A stretch of DNA of 64,000 nucleotides from an uncultured Aquimarina sp. (GCF_947500065.1 NZ_CANMQT010000001.1:1-64000); one strand, 5' to 3'; shown: positions 8,575 through 19,197, counted from the stretch's first letter. Program-made: numbers and translations. Notes: generated by a model not told the origin, from the letters alone.

Positions 8575-10365
8575 TTATAATACAGCAATCTCTCTGCTTA
8601 TTTGATTAAGAGTTTGTTCTTCCTTATTTAAATCTTTTAATAAGAGCTCATTACTTTCTTTAAAACTGATTGTTGCCTTACTAAAGACCTCTCGATAATA
8701 CATAATTCCATCTTGTAAATTTTTTGCAAAAACAGACATATATTTTTGCTGCTTTTTGTCGGCTATTTCATCCAGTTCCTTTACCATATTTTTAAGGTAT
8801 GTAATATAAATAGTAAGTTCTTTTATAAACATATTAGGACGATCTTCTCTGGCTACATTAGAAGACCCATAGATATGATCTGTAATCTCTTTTAAATTCA
8901 TGGTCTTGGAATAATATGCCATATTAGGTCCTGGACAAATAGAAACACCATTACTCTCTACTTTGGTGTCTATATCATTAACCAATAGTGCTGCTGTTCC
9001 TAAACCAACACAGGTGCAAGATTTCTCTATAATTTTATTGTATTTTTTTTGATACATTTCTGGAGAAAGGTCTTCTTTTTCTAATTGGATGATTTTTTTA
9101 TGTTGATATTGTCGTGAGGCTGTACAAATACCTTTTTCTGTAAACTCTTTATTCAAGGCTACATATTTTTTTGGACAAGAACTACCAGGCCTTCCTTTAT
9201 TAATCAACACCTGTTTTTCTATATCTTTTGTGTTTCCTTTTAAGCTATTAAATGGAACTCCTAAGGGAGAAATATCACTTAAATACAAATCCTCTTCCTT
9301 TGCTTTTACTAGTTTACCCAAGGTTTCATTATCTACAGAGGTTGCCTCTGGAACCAGAAGAAATGGTGTACCCCATCCAATAGAATCTACTTCATAATAG
9401 TCCTGAATAAATTGATGTTCTCCTGCGTTACCTACACCTCCTTGAGCGGTTATTTTAATATCTAATACAGATTGAGGAACAGCTCTTTCTTTAGCCGATA
9501 ATGCACTAATTAAAATAGCATGAATAGATTGAATTAATTCTTCTCTATTGTCTCTAAATTGAGCTAGAATTGGTCCTAATAAATACCCATCAGTAGCAAA
9601 TGCATGGCCGCCACAATTAAGTCCCGATTCAATTCTATATTCTGAGACCCAAATTCCTTTTTTAGCTAAAAACTTACCCTGAATTAAGGCTGATCTATAG
9701 TCACTTACTTTTAAAACAATTTTCTTCTTTATGGTGCCATGTACGTCTGGAAAAAAATCTTCAAATTGCTCAATATAGCTATATAGCCTTGGATTCATTC
9801 CTGCTGACAGGATTAAGGATGAACATAAATCGCTATTTGCATATCCTCTTAATGCAGCATGTGCATCGTTATATATAGAAGGTAATTTTTCTTTATGAAG
9901 ATAATTTTCTTTATCAACTTTGGTCATGATATTAACATCAATACTGCCCATTGTTAAGTTCTTTTCTACCCAGTTTTTGATTTCTTGTACATTAAAGTTA
10001 TTAGACATCAACTCTTGGAATTGTTGCTTTAATACTGAAGTATCTGGTAGTATGTTGATATATTGTTTTAAATCACCATGATATCCGTTTGCAATGTTTT
10101 TAAGGTTTTCAAATTTCTTTTCTGCCAGATTATTGATCAAATTAAGATATGAAGTAATTCTTTTAGCTCTAAAATCCTCTATACTTTCGGTTATCTCATT
10201 ATAGGCAATCTGAAATTTAGTGCAATATGTTTTTCTTAATTTTTCTAAGAGTATATCGTCTACCAATGAGATTGCAGAATCGATTCCTAAATGTGAAACT
10301 TTTAATGGTGTATCAATGGTAAATCCAATTCCCATAACGGGAATATGAAATGTATGTGCTTTCAT
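8575..10365 (-). CDS. conserved hypothetical, possible TIM-barrel/flavin-type enzyme with conserved Cys clusters
   Basis: 596 aa; HIPVMGIGFTIDTPLKVSHLGID...ESGLNCGGHAF...SCPKKY..GICTASR..CTCVGLG..CPGPNMAYY. Confidence 0.5.
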   Translation of the reverse strand: MKAHTFHIPVMGIGFTIDTPLKVSHLGIDSAISLVDDILLEKLRKTYCTKFQIAYNEITESIEDFRAKRITSYLNLINNLAEKKFENLKNIANGYHGDLKQYINILPDTSVLKQQFQELMSNNFNVQEIKNWVEKNLTMGSIDVNIMTKVDKENYLHKEKLPSIYNDAHAALRGYANSDLCSSLILSAGMNPRLYSYIEQFEDFFPDVHGTIKKKIVLKVSDYRSALIQGKFLAKKGIWVSEYRIESGLNCGGHAFATDGYLLGPILAQFRDNREELIQSIHAILISALSAKERAVPQSVLDIKITAQGGVGNAGEHQFIQDYYEVDSIGWGTPFLLVPEATSVDNETLGKLVKAKEEDLYLSDISPLGVPFNSLKGNTKDIEKQVLINKGRPGSSCPKKYVALNKEFTEKGICTASRQYQHKKIIQLEKEDLSPEMYQKKYNKIIEKSCTCVGLGTAALLVNDIDTKVESNGVSICPGPNMAYYSKTMNLKEITDHIYGSSNVAREDRPNMFIKELTIYITYLKNMVKELDEIADKKQQKYMSVFAKNLQDGIMYYREVFSKATISFKESNELLLKDLNKEEQTLNQISREIAVL

Positions 10366-10465
10366 TTATTATCTATTAATTGAGTTTATTGGGAGATGAG
10401 AATACTTTTCATCATTAATACAGCTCTTTTTTGACAAATAACAACATTGAAAACTCATCAAAATA

Positions 10466-10477
10466 TGATGAATATCA
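10466..10477. promoter_or_regulatory. FNR-core-like dyad TGATGAATATCA
   Basis: 100 nt upstream of the - strand gene at 10365. Confidence 0.5.
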
Positions 10478-10498
10478 TTGAATTTTGTTTTCTTAATT

Positions 10499-11287
10499 TT
10501 AATCAATTGCCAAAAGTGGGATTTCGGTATGAAGTGTCAATAGTTTAGTAAGCCTTCCTTCTGATGGCTCATTCTTTTTAGCATGATTTCTTGGTAGAAT
10601 AGCTAATAGATCAATTTCTTTATCATTGATATATTCGAAAATTCCCTTTTCAATATCTGTATTTTCCTGAAAGGTATGATGTGAGTAGAAGTTCTCAAGA
10701 TAGTACCCTATTGTGTTTTCATTTTTTTCATCAGCAGGGGTATATCCATAACAACCTTCTTCATTACAAATAGTTAATACATGAACTTGCGCGTGGAAAC
10801 GTCTTGCAATATCTAATAGAGTTTCAAGCACCGTAGCATCATCTATCTCATTTTGACCTAACACCAAAGCTATTTTTTTGATCCTAAACTCTTTTGTACT
10901 TTCTGGAATAGCAATTACAGGGCAATCTGCTTCTAATACGAGTTTAGAAGTGTTAGTCATAGCCGAATCATCTTCGGAGCCTTTTGTTCCCATGATAATT
11001 AGATCTGCCTGTTGCTCTTTTTGAGTTTCTAAAATATTCTCTATTAACTCTCCTGATTTTACAACTGAATTCAGAATACCTCTGAAATAAGGATTATCTT
11101 TTTTAATTTCGGCAATTCTAACCTCTAATTCCTTTTGAATCGCACTATTATCAGACGATTTACTAGTATGAATTAACAAAATTTGGATTGATTGGTCATC
11201 GCCCGCAAAACTAATAGCATACTGTAAAGCACTTTCTGTGGTGGTAGACACATCGAAAGGAACAATAATTTTAGTGATATCTTTCAT
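10499..11287 (-). CDS. universal stress protein (two UspA-like halves)
   Basis: IIVPFDVSTTTESAL...LIIMGTKGSEDD...CPVIAIPES. Confidence 0.88.
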   Translation of the reverse strand: MKDITKIIVPFDVSTTTESALQYAISFAGDDQSIQILLIHTSKSSDNSAIQKELEVRIAEIKKDNPYFRGILNSVVKSGELIENILETQKEQQADLIIMGTKGSEDDSAMTNTSKLVLEADCPVIAIPESTKEFRIKKIALVLGQNEIDDATVLETLLDIARRFHAQVHVLTICNEEGCYGYTPADEKNENTIGYYLENFYSHHTFQENTDIEKGIFEYINDKEIDLLAILPRNHAKKNEPSEGRLTKLLTLHTEIPLLAID

Positions 11288-11377
11288 AATGTGAATTTTT
11301 AAGTTTCAGGTTTTAATGGTTATACCTATTTGTTGGTTGTACACTACAAAGGTTAGCTTATTACTAATTGTAAAAAA

Positions 11378-11389
11378 TGACATTTATCA
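11378..11389. promoter_or_regulatory. FNR-core-like dyad TGACATTTATCA
   Basis: in divergent intergenic region between USP (-) and DUF2892 protein (+). Confidence 0.6.
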
Positions 11390-11457
11390 GCTTTTACTTC
11401 CTATTTCTTTTAGAATTTTGTTAGAAGTATATTATGAACAATTGATATCTAGTAATC

Positions 11458-11682
11458 ATGAAAAAAAATCTAGGAAAAATCGATTCTGCAATCAGAATTA
11501 TTATTGGTGTAGTATTAGCATACTTGTTTTACAATAATTATATAGCCGATACCTTAGGCATTGTTTTATTATCATTGTCGGGAGTCCTTGTGATCACCGG
11601 ATTTATAGGCTGGTGTCCTTTATATCGTTTGTTAGGGCTAAAAACATGTCAGATAAAGAATGGTCTTTCTGAAGATCGATAG
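11458..11682 (+). CDS. DUF2892/YgaP-TM-like small membrane protein
   Basis: MKKNLGKIDSAIRIIIGVVLA...GWCPLYRLLGLKTC. Confidence 0.8.
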   Translation: MKKNLGKIDSAIRIIIGVVLAYLFYNNYIADTLGIVLLSLSGVLVITGFIGWCPLYRLLGLKTCQIKNGLSEDR

Positions 11683-11688
11683 TACTTG

Positions 11689-12291
11689 TTACTTACTATA
11701 ATATATATCTTTAGACCAACTATAATCAGGTTGTAGCTTATATTTTGTTGTACGATTAATTCTTACTAAGGAATCACCTTCAACAAACGTGATCTGTGAA
11801 GGTTTAACAATGTACCCACCCCAATAATCAGGTTTGGGAATGGTTTTGCTTTTAAATTTGGTTTCATATTCTTTCAAACGATCCTCTAATATTTTTCGGG
11901 AAGCAATCACCTTGCTTTGGTTAGATACCCAGGCACTTAATTTACTTCCTTCAGGACGAGATTCGAAATATCCTTCGGACAAGTTTTCCGGAAGCTTTTC
12001 TGCTTTGCCCGAAATCAAGATTTCTCGATTTGACCTTGTCCAATTAAACAAAAGGGATACCTTACTATCCTGGGCTATTGCTTTTCCTTTCTCACTATTA
12101 TAATTGGTAAAGAATATAAATCCTTCCCAAGTAAAGCGCTTCAGTAGTACTATTCTACTTTTAGGAAAACCATCTAAACCTTTGGTTGACAACAACATTG
12201 CATTAATTTCATCTTCTGGATGTGCTGTATCAACTTCATGAAACCATTTCTGAAAATGTTCTATCGGGTTATGATCATCCACTATATTCAT
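11689..12291 (-). CDS. pdxH: pyridoxamine 5'-phosphate oxidase
   Basis: MNIVDDHNPIEHFQKWFHEVDTAHPEDEINAMLLST...; likely start at internal ATG. Confidence 0.88.
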   Translation of the reverse strand: MNIVDDHNPIEHFQKWFHEVDTAHPEDEINAMLLSTKGLDGFPKSRIVLLKRFTWEGFIFFTNYNSEKGKAIAQDSKVSLLFNWTRSNREILISGKAEKLPENLSEGYFESRPEGSKLSAWVSNQSKVIASRKILEDRLKEYETKFKSKTIPKPDYWGGYIVKPSQITFVEGDSLVRINRTTKYKLQPDYSWSKDIYYSK

Positions 12292-14690
12292 GATTCCTGA
12301 AGTTTTATTTTTCTTCCATTCCAATTGGTTAATATCGTTACATAAACAACTACAGAAATAGAACTTAATGGCATCAATATAGCTGCAATAATTGGAGATA
12401 ATTGCCCTGTAACTGCATAATATAAACCTACACTATTGTACAAGAATGACAAAACAAAACTCGATTTGATAATCTTGATTGTCTTTTTGGAAACTTTGAG
12501 ATACTTAGGGATTTTGTCAAATTGAGAAGCATCTAAAATTGCATCACAGGCTGGAGAAAACACATTTACGTTTTCTGAAATAGCAATCCCTACATTACTT
12601 TGAGCCAAAGCACCGGCATCATTCAGTCCGTCACCAATCATGATTACTTTTTCTGTTGACTCCTGCAATGATTTTATATAATTTAATTTGTCATCAGGTC
12701 TTTGGTTAAATAACAGAGAAGTACCTTCTGGAAGTAATTGTTCCAAGTGTGTTTTTTCTCCTTCATTATCACCGGATAGAATAGATAATTTATAAGTTCT
12801 GGTTAGAGTATCAAAAACGTTCTTTACATTCTTTCTATATTGATTATGAAAAACATATCGCCCTTTATACTCATTGTTTGCACTTATATGAACATTCGTA
12901 TTTTGTATTGCTGAAAATTCGTTACTTCCTACAAAATTGGAAGAACCTATTTTTATAGTACTTTCTGCCAACTTGGCTTCAATTCCTTTTCCTATATATT
13001 CTTGAAATTCATCAAGTGTATGTATGTCTTGCTCATCTAACATATTATACAATGCTCTGCTAAGTGGATGATTGGATGCTCTCAATGTATTTTTGAGTAA
13101 GGATTCTTCTTCTGGAGTTAGTTCCATCCCTTCGTATTCAATTTTAGTAGCAGTATTGGTTGTTATGGTACCTGTTTTATCAAAAATTATACTATCCGTC
13201 AGAGCTAACTGTTCTATAACATCTGCATTTTTAAGATAGAATTTATTTTTCCCAAAAATTCGAAGCATATTTCCCAAAGCAAAAGGTCTTGCTAAAGCTA
13301 GTGCACAAGGGCACGCTATAATCAATACTGCAGTGAAAACATTGATAGCTTTTGAGGAATCTACAAACATCCAAAAAATTGTAGCGATGATTGCTACGCA
13401 CAAAATAGTTACAGTAAAATATTTGCTAATGATATCGGTTAAATTGGTAAAGGATGCTGATTTATCTGTACTAAATACATTATTGCTCCATAACTGAGTA
13501 AGATAACTTTGTGCTACCGTTTTTGTCGCTTCAATTTCTATGGCTCCGTATAACTGCTTGCCTCCTGCAAATAGTTTATCACCAGATATTTTAGTCACCG
13601 ATTCGCTTTCTCCGGTTACAAAACTATAATCAATTCTTGCGGCTCCCTTAATTAATATAGCATCTACGGGTATCAACTCTCCATTACGTATAAGTAGTCG
13701 ATTCCCTTCCTTAATATCATACACCTGAATACTTTCTTCGGTGTTAACTTTCTTTTTTTTGTCAAAAACTAATCGAGTTACGGCAATTGGGAAATAAGAT
13801 TTATAATCTCTTTCAAATGACAAAAAGGAATAGGTTTTCTGTTGAAAAAATTTACCCAGTAATAAGAAGAACACTAATCCCGTAAGACTATCAAAAAAAC
13901 CGGTTCCCCAATCAAATATGATCTCCGCAGTACTTCTCAGAAAAAGTACTACAATTCCTAAGGCAATGGGCACATCTATATTCAATATTTTGGATCGCAA
14001 TCCTTTAAAAGCTGAAACGAAATAGTCCTGTGCAGCATATAATACAACGGGCAATGAAAAAATAAACATCAACCAACGAAATACATATTTATATTGCTCC
14101 AACCAATATTCAGATACTTCAAAATATTCTGGAAACGACAAGAACATGACATTCCCAAAAGCAAATCCGGCAACTCCCAATTTATAGATCAAACTCCTGT
14201 CGATATATTTTTTTCTTTCTGAATAATCATCAAGACTTATGTAAGGTTCATAACCAATAGAATTGAGTAACATAACTACTTCTTTCAGTGATATTTTTTC
14301 ATTACTAAAAGTAATTCGAACGGTCTTCTTCGGAAAATTAACCTGAGAATTGGTAATTGAAGATTCAAGCTTATGTAAATTTTCTAATATCCAGATACAA
14401 GAACTACAATGTATATGAGGAATATATAATGTTATAATCTCTGTAGTACCATCGCTAAATTCGATTAATTTTTCAGCAATAGCAGGAGTATCGAGATAAT
14501 TGTATTTTTTTTCAACTTCTTTAGGAATGGCACCAGGAGCAGATTGTAAATCATAATAACAGGATAAATCATTCGTCGAAAAAATATCATATACAGTTTT
14601 ACACCCATTGCAGCAGAATGTTTTTTGATCAAAGGTAATTGCTAATGCATCGCAATCATTCCCACAGTGATAACACGTGGATTCTATCAT
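12288..14690 (-). CDS. ccoI: CcoI/FixI-type Cu+ P-type ATPase with N-terminal Cys-rich metal-binding domain
   Basis: CYHCGNDC...CCNGCKTVY...CSSCIW, ACPCALALARP, FDKTGTIT, GDGLNDAGAL; ORF extends to 14732 but MIEST start preferred. Confidence 0.88.
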   Translation of the reverse strand: MIESTCYHCGNDCDALAITFDQKTFCCNGCKTVYDIFSTNDLSCYYDLQSAPGAIPKEVEKKYNYLDTPAIAEKLIEFSDGTTEIITLYIPHIHCSSCIWILENLHKLESSITNSQVNFPKKTVRITFSNEKISLKEVVMLLNSIGYEPYISLDDYSERKKYIDRSLIYKLGVAGFAFGNVMFLSFPEYFEVSEYWLEQYKYVFRWLMFIFSLPVVLYAAQDYFVSAFKGLRSKILNIDVPIALGIVVLFLRSTAEIIFDWGTGFFDSLTGLVFFLLLGKFFQQKTYSFLSFERDYKSYFPIAVTRLVFDKKKKVNTEESIQVYDIKEGNRLLIRNGELIPVDAILIKGAARIDYSFVTGESESVTKISGDKLFAGGKQLYGAIEIEATKTVAQSYLTQLWSNNVFSTDKSASFTNLTDIISKYFTVTILCVAIIATIFWMFVDSSKAINVFTAVLIIACPCALALARPFALGNMLRIFGKNKFYLKNADVIEQLALTDSIIFDKTGTITTNTATKIEYEGMELTPEEESLLKNTLRASNHPLSRALYNMLDEQDIHTLDEFQEYIGKGIEAKLAESTIKIGSSNFVGSNEFSAIQNTNVHISANNEYKGRYVFHNQYRKNVKNVFDTLTRTYKLSILSGDNEGEKTHLEQLLPEGTSLLFNQRPDDKLNYIKSLQESTEKVIMIGDGLNDAGALAQSNVGIAISENVNVFSPACDAILDASQFDKIPKYLKVSKKTIKIIKSSFVLSFLYNSVGLYYAVTGQLSPIIAAILMPLSSISVVVYVTILTNWNGRKIKLQES

Positions 14691-14738
14691 ACAAATCTTA
14701 TTTGCTACAAAAATGAAAAAGATGTTAAGCACATAATA

Positions 14739-14750
14739 TGATAAAAATCA
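14739..14750. promoter_or_regulatory. FNR-core-like dyad TGATAAAAATCA
   Basis: between ccoI-like (-) and USP (+), about 50 nt from each start. Confidence 0.6.
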
Positions 14751-14803
14751 TAGTTTTAAGTCCAATGACAATTTAGTTTTGGCATATCACCATAATACTA
14801 TCA

Positions 14804-15718
14804 ATGATGAAAAAGATTTTACTACCTACAGATTTTTCAGAAAATTCCTGGAACGCTATTGACTATGCTACGGAACTTTTTAAAAATGAAGCCTGTACTT
14901 TTTATCTTTTAAATGTCTATAACAAGATTATTTATGAATCTGTGCACCTTTCTGACATCTCATCCGAACGTAATATAGAAAATACGGTAAAAGCTAATGT
15001 TGTCAATAATCTCGAACATCTTAAAACATCCTTATTATATACAAGCCTTAATCAAAAGCATCAATTTGAAACCATTGCAGCGCTAGGCTCTTTAATAGAT
15101 GTAACAGAAAATATTGTAAAATCTGAAAAAATTGACCTCATTGTTATGGGTACTAAAGGGGCAACAGGAACAAAAGAAGTATTCATGGGCAGTAATACGG
15201 TGCGTATCATTAACGCTATCAAAAAATGTCCTGTTTTGGCAATCCCAGATGGTTTTACTTTTATAAATACGCCTAAAGAAATTACATTTGCTACAGATTT
15301 CACTCACTTTTACAGTAAAGAAGAATTACAACCATTATTGGATCTGGCTACATCCTTTAACGCAGCTATCAGAATCGTTCATGTGCAACAGGAAGAAGGA
15401 ACCCTAACCGAAGAGCAAAAATTTAACTTAGGAATGTTACAAAAATATTTTAAAGGCATAACGTATTATCAACATACCTTAACCAAAAGTGATTCCGTTT
15501 CAAAATCACTGAAGATTTTCACTGAAAAGCTTGACATTTACTTACTGGCAATGCTAAATTATTCTCACAGTTTTATAGATAAACTTACCAGAGAACCAGT
15601 AATAAAAACCATTGCATTCCATACTCAAATACCTCTGTTGATAATACCGGAATTAGGTATGAGCGCTGCTTTTTCTAAAACGGTTAAACAAGATTCAAAA
15701 TTAGAAGGAATTCGATAA
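14804..15718 (+). CDS. universal stress protein
   Basis: ILLPTDFSENSWNAIDYA...VMGTKGATGTKEVFMGSNT. Confidence 0.92.
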   Translation: MMKKILLPTDFSENSWNAIDYATELFKNEACTFYLLNVYNKIIYESVHLSDISSERNIENTVKANVVNNLEHLKTSLLYTSLNQKHQFETIAALGSLIDVTENIVKSEKIDLIVMGTKGATGTKEVFMGSNTVRIINAIKKCPVLAIPDGFTFINTPKEITFATDFTHFYSKEELQPLLDLATSFNAAIRIVHVQQEEGTLTEEQKFNLGMLQKYFKGITYYQHTLTKSDSVSKSLKIFTEKLDIYLLAMLNYSHSFIDKLTREPVIKTIAFHTQIPLLIIPELGMSAAFSKTVKQDSKLEGIR

Positions 15719-15815
15719 AAAGACTTGCCATAACATACTTATAAAATCAACAACCTCGGAGCAAGCTCACGAGGTATGTTTCCGAAACCATTATTTTGTT
15801 TTCAAGGCAAGTCTT
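15716..15815. repeat. intergenic palindromic element
   Basis: aagacttgcc...ggcaagtctt arms with nested cctcg..cgagg. Confidence 0.5.
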
Positions 15816-15840
15816 GGGGAATTAAACCCTCAACGAGGAA

Positions 15841-16068
15841 TTAATCTTGATCTCTTGCTATTGGTCGATCTTCATAAAAATCTTCAAAAGTTTTATTTGT
15901 ACTATACTTATCAGTAAGAACTGTGTATACCATTAGTACAACCAGTATCTGGCCAAAACAACTAAGATAAAATACCCAACTAAATTCAATATTCATTATT
16001 GCCATAATTGTAATTAGCAACAATAATATTGAAGTAATACCTATCATCATCATTCCTGAAATTCTCAT
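15841..16068 (-). CDS. small two-TM membrane protein (hypothetical)
   Basis: 75 aa, FSWVFYLSCFGQILVVLMVYTVLTDKY..KTFEDFYEDRPIA. Confidence 0.7.
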   Translation of the reverse strand: MRISGMMMIGITSILLLLITIMAIMNIEFSWVFYLSCFGQILVVLMVYTVLTDKYSTNKTFEDFYEDRPIARDQD

Positions 16069-16129
16069 GTTTTGTAGTTTTTATAATTTAGTTCAATTGT
16101 TGGTTGATTACTTATTAAATAATTAGAGT

Positions 16130-16212
16130 CCCTTCTCCTTGAGAGAAGGTCAGGATGAGGGGATTCATATACCAAAAACCCTCACCTTAATCCTCTACCA
16201 GAAGGAAAGGAA
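16130..16212. repeat. intergenic palindromic repeat (cccttctccttgagagaaggtcaggatgagg...ccctcaccttaatcctctacc)
   Basis: imperfect inverted repeat, non-coding. Confidence 0.5.
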
Positions 16213-16325
16213 ACCATAAATTTGATAATAAGATATAGACAACAATTCAATTATCAGCAACTACTTTAATATACAGTTTTTCTCTCATTATTACTCTTAA
16301 CAATTAGCTAAAATAAAGTTGTTGC

Positions 16326-16337
16326 TGACAAAAATCA
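16326..16337. promoter_or_regulatory. FNR-core-like dyad TGACAAAAATCA
   Basis: 57 nt upstream of USP start 16395. Confidence 0.6.
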
Positions 16338-16394
16338 TAGTTTCTATGCTTGTAGTTATCTAGTTTTGAGTAAACACTTAATAATAGCTGGATA

Positions 16395-17243
16395 ATGAGA
16401 AAAATATTGATCCCCACAGATTTTTCAGAAAATGCGATGAATGCGATTCGATATGCCGTAGCGCTATTTAAGTATGAACGGAGTGAGTTTTTAATTTTTC
16501 ATGCCTATGCGGATGAAGTATATGACCATAATACATCTGTGTCGCGAAAAATGCTGGAAGAACTAAAAAAAACAGCTCATAAAAACTCTGAAGCAGAATT
16601 AGCCAAAATACTTTCATTAGTAAATGAACTATCTCATAATCCTAGACATGAATACAAAACTTTATCAGTTTTTGGCACACTCATAGATGAAGCGAATGAT
16701 CTGGTGGATCAGAAAAATATTGACATACTAATTATGGCCACCAGAGGCAAAACGGATGATCGTAAACTCACCTTCGGAAGCAACACCTTACAAGTACTTA
16801 AATACGTAAAATGTCCTGTTCTGGCAATCCCTATGGATTGTAAATATGTTCAGCCAAAAAAAATTCTTTTCCCTACGGATTATATGTTACCCTATAAAAG
16901 AAGAGAATTAAAATTACTAAGTACATTGACTAAAAGTTTTAGGTCTTCTATTAACTTTTTACATATTTCTAAATATAAAAAACTGTCCCTACGGCAGGAA
17001 GACAACAAAGCCTTTTTAGAAAAATGTTTATGCGATACAGACGTATCTTTTCATACTATAGATGAAACGGATATTACCACTGCTATCAACCGATATATTG
17101 AAAAAAATGAAATAAACATGCTAGTTATGATAAATTCCAGACATTCATATCTGGAATGTGTACTATATCAATCTACAATTGACAAGATTGGATTACACAT
17201 TAAAATACCATTTCTAACTATGCAAAACTTACACCGAAACTAA
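16395..17243 (+). CDS. universal stress protein
   Basis: ILIPTDFSENAMNAIRYAV...CPVLAIPMD. Confidence 0.9.
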   Translation: MRKILIPTDFSENAMNAIRYAVALFKYERSEFLIFHAYADEVYDHNTSVSRKMLEELKKTAHKNSEAELAKILSLVNELSHNPRHEYKTLSVFGTLIDEANDLVDQKNIDILIMATRGKTDDRKLTFGSNTLQVLKYVKCPVLAIPMDCKYVQPKKILFPTDYMLPYKRRELKLLSTLTKSFRSSINFLHISKYKKLSLRQEDNKAFLEKCLCDTDVSFHTIDETDITTAINRYIEKNEINMLVMINSRHSYLECVLYQSTIDKIGLHIKIPFLTMQNLHRN

Positions 17244-17255
17244 AACAATGTAATT

Positions 17256-18173
17256 ATGAAACGGATCTTATTACCTACCGATTTTTCTGACAATGCATTT
17301 AATGCTATACGATATGCACTACAATTTTTCAAGAATGAAGAATGTACATTTTATCTCCTTCATACTTTTACACCTGTGTCCTATAATGTAGGATATCTTA
17401 TAGAGAATCCTATGCCTTATGGAATGGAAGATATCGCTATGATGAATTCAAAAAGAGATATCGAACGCACAGAAGCAAAAATAAAAGAGGAGTTCAACAA
17501 CCCAAAACATAGTTTTGAGAGGATTTCGGCTTTTAATATGTTGATTAATGAAATTAAAGACACCGTAGATCGCTATAACATCGATCTGATAGTTATGGGT
17601 ACTAAAGGAGCTACCGGAGCCAAAGAAATTTTTATTGGAACCCATACTATGTATACTATAAAAAAAGTGAAGTGCCCTGTCTTAGCGATTCCTTCTGACT
17701 TTGAATATGAAAAACCTAAAGAGATATTATTCCCAACGGATTATCATCTTAGTACTACTAATAAGTATCTGCCGTTAATCAAAGATATATGTAACCAACA
17801 TACTGCAAGGCTTCATATGCTTAATGCTTACTATGGTATTCCTTTAGATCAAAATCAAAAAGAAACAAAAGATTTTATAGACACTTATTTTGAAAAAAAC
17901 GCTCATGTTTTTCACATTGCAGATGGCATGGATGTGATTGAAGCGGTAGAAGATTTTCAAAAAATGAATATCATAAACTTGCTGGTTATGGTTCATAACA
18001 AACATTCATTTTTCGAAAACTTGTTATTCAAACCGGTAATAAACCAAATAGCATATCACACCAACATTCCTTTTTTAGTAATTCCATCAGAAAAGAGAAT
18101 CGGATCTAGCAAACAAGCTAATCCTACTGATGAAAAAAGAAAGAAAAAAGAGGATGAAGGTTTAGCTGTCTAA
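17256..18173 (+). CDS. universal stress protein
   Basis: ILLPTDFSDNAFNAIRYAL...VMGTKGATGAKEIFIGTHT. Confidence 0.92.
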   Translation: MKRILLPTDFSDNAFNAIRYALQFFKNEECTFYLLHTFTPVSYNVGYLIENPMPYGMEDIAMMNSKRDIERTEAKIKEEFNNPKHSFERISAFNMLINEIKDTVDRYNIDLIVMGTKGATGAKEIFIGTHTMYTIKKVKCPVLAIPSDFEYEKPKEILFPTDYHLSTTNKYLPLIKDICNQHTARLHMLNAYYGIPLDQNQKETKDFIDTYFEKNAHVFHIADGMDVIEAVEDFQKMNIINLLVMVHNKHSFFENLLFKPVINQIAYHTNIPFLVIPSEKRIGSSKQANPTDEKRKKKEDEGLAV

Positions 18174-18217
18174 CAAAAATAAGCATAGTCCTAACGTATA
18201 TAAATACTAGCTAAAAG

Positions 18218-19069
18218 ATGAAAAAAATACTGGTAACAACAGATTTTTCTGACAGGGCCTGGAATGGACTTGTATATGCAATCGATTTATACCGTGATAT
18301 CCCCTGCGAATTTCATATACTTAATACATATGATCTTAATTCGGTGCGATTAGTTACCACGTTAAGCTCGCAAAAAGTGGGATATTTTTACGAATCTATT
18401 AAGATAGAATCAGAAGAAGGGTTAAAAATGACTTTAGAAGATATCAATAATTCTCAGCCTGCTGAACATCATTCTTTCAAAACCGTTTCAAAATCCGGTA
18501 TCTTGACAAAGATTTTACAGCAAATGACGGAAAAGAATCAATTTGATCTGATTATAATGAGCTCTAAAGGAACTACAGGATCAAAACAGATTTTTCTGGG
18601 AAGTAGCGTAAAGAAAGTATTAGAAAATGATTTTCATTGTCCCATTCTCATTATCCCTGAAGATGCTTATTTCGAAGGTATTAAAAATATCGCTTTCGCA
18701 ACAGATTTCGAACGAATATACCATAAATTCGAAATTAAACCCATTATTGATTTAGCAAAACGCAACAATGCTACTGTGAGAATGATCCATGTCTATGATG
18801 AACAAAAACTAAGCCCAGTACAACATTATAACTCTACAACACTGGAAAACTTTTTTAAAAACGTAAGGTTTGATTTCCATGTAATGCCCGAATTTTCAAC
18901 TATAGAAAAAGGAATACAAGCCTTCATAGAAGAACTGGAAATAGATCTGTTAACAATGATCAAATATGAGTATAGCTTTATTCAGCGTTTAATAAGAGAA
19001 CCGATCATAAAAAAAATAACATTTAATACTAAGATTCCTTTCTTAGTTATTCCCGCAGATCATATTTAA
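18218..19069 (+). CDS. universal stress protein
   Basis: ILVTTDFSDRAWNGLVYAI...IIMSSKGTTGSKQIFLGSS. Confidence 0.9.
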   Translation: MKKILVTTDFSDRAWNGLVYAIDLYRDIPCEFHILNTYDLNSVRLVTTLSSQKVGYFYESIKIESEEGLKMTLEDINNSQPAEHHSFKTVSKSGILTKILQQMTEKNQFDLIIMSSKGTTGSKQIFLGSSVKKVLENDFHCPILIIPEDAYFEGIKNIAFATDFERIYHKFEIKPIIDLAKRNNATVRMIHVYDEQKLSPVQHYNSTTLENFFKNVRFDFHVMPEFSTIEKGIQAFIEELEIDLLTMIKYEYSFIQRLIREPIIKKITFNTKIPFLVIPADHI

Positions 19070-19127
19070 AAAAATGAAGGTCATTTAATAAACAAACTTA
19101 CAATATCATACAATTCTCTTATTGATA

Positions 19128-19139
19128 TGAGGATTGTCA
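19128..19139. promoter_or_regulatory. FNR-core-like dyad TGAGGATTGTCA (one arm degenerate)
   Basis: 58 nt upstream of USP start 19198. Confidence 0.45.
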
Positions 19140-19197
19140 TAGTATTCCTGATTTTTTGGAAATAGTTTTATGATATAATTTCTAAAACTTAAAAACC

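Noticed and set aside
14764-14775. tgacaatttag near 14764 as another dyad
   Set aside because: Right half-site is missing.
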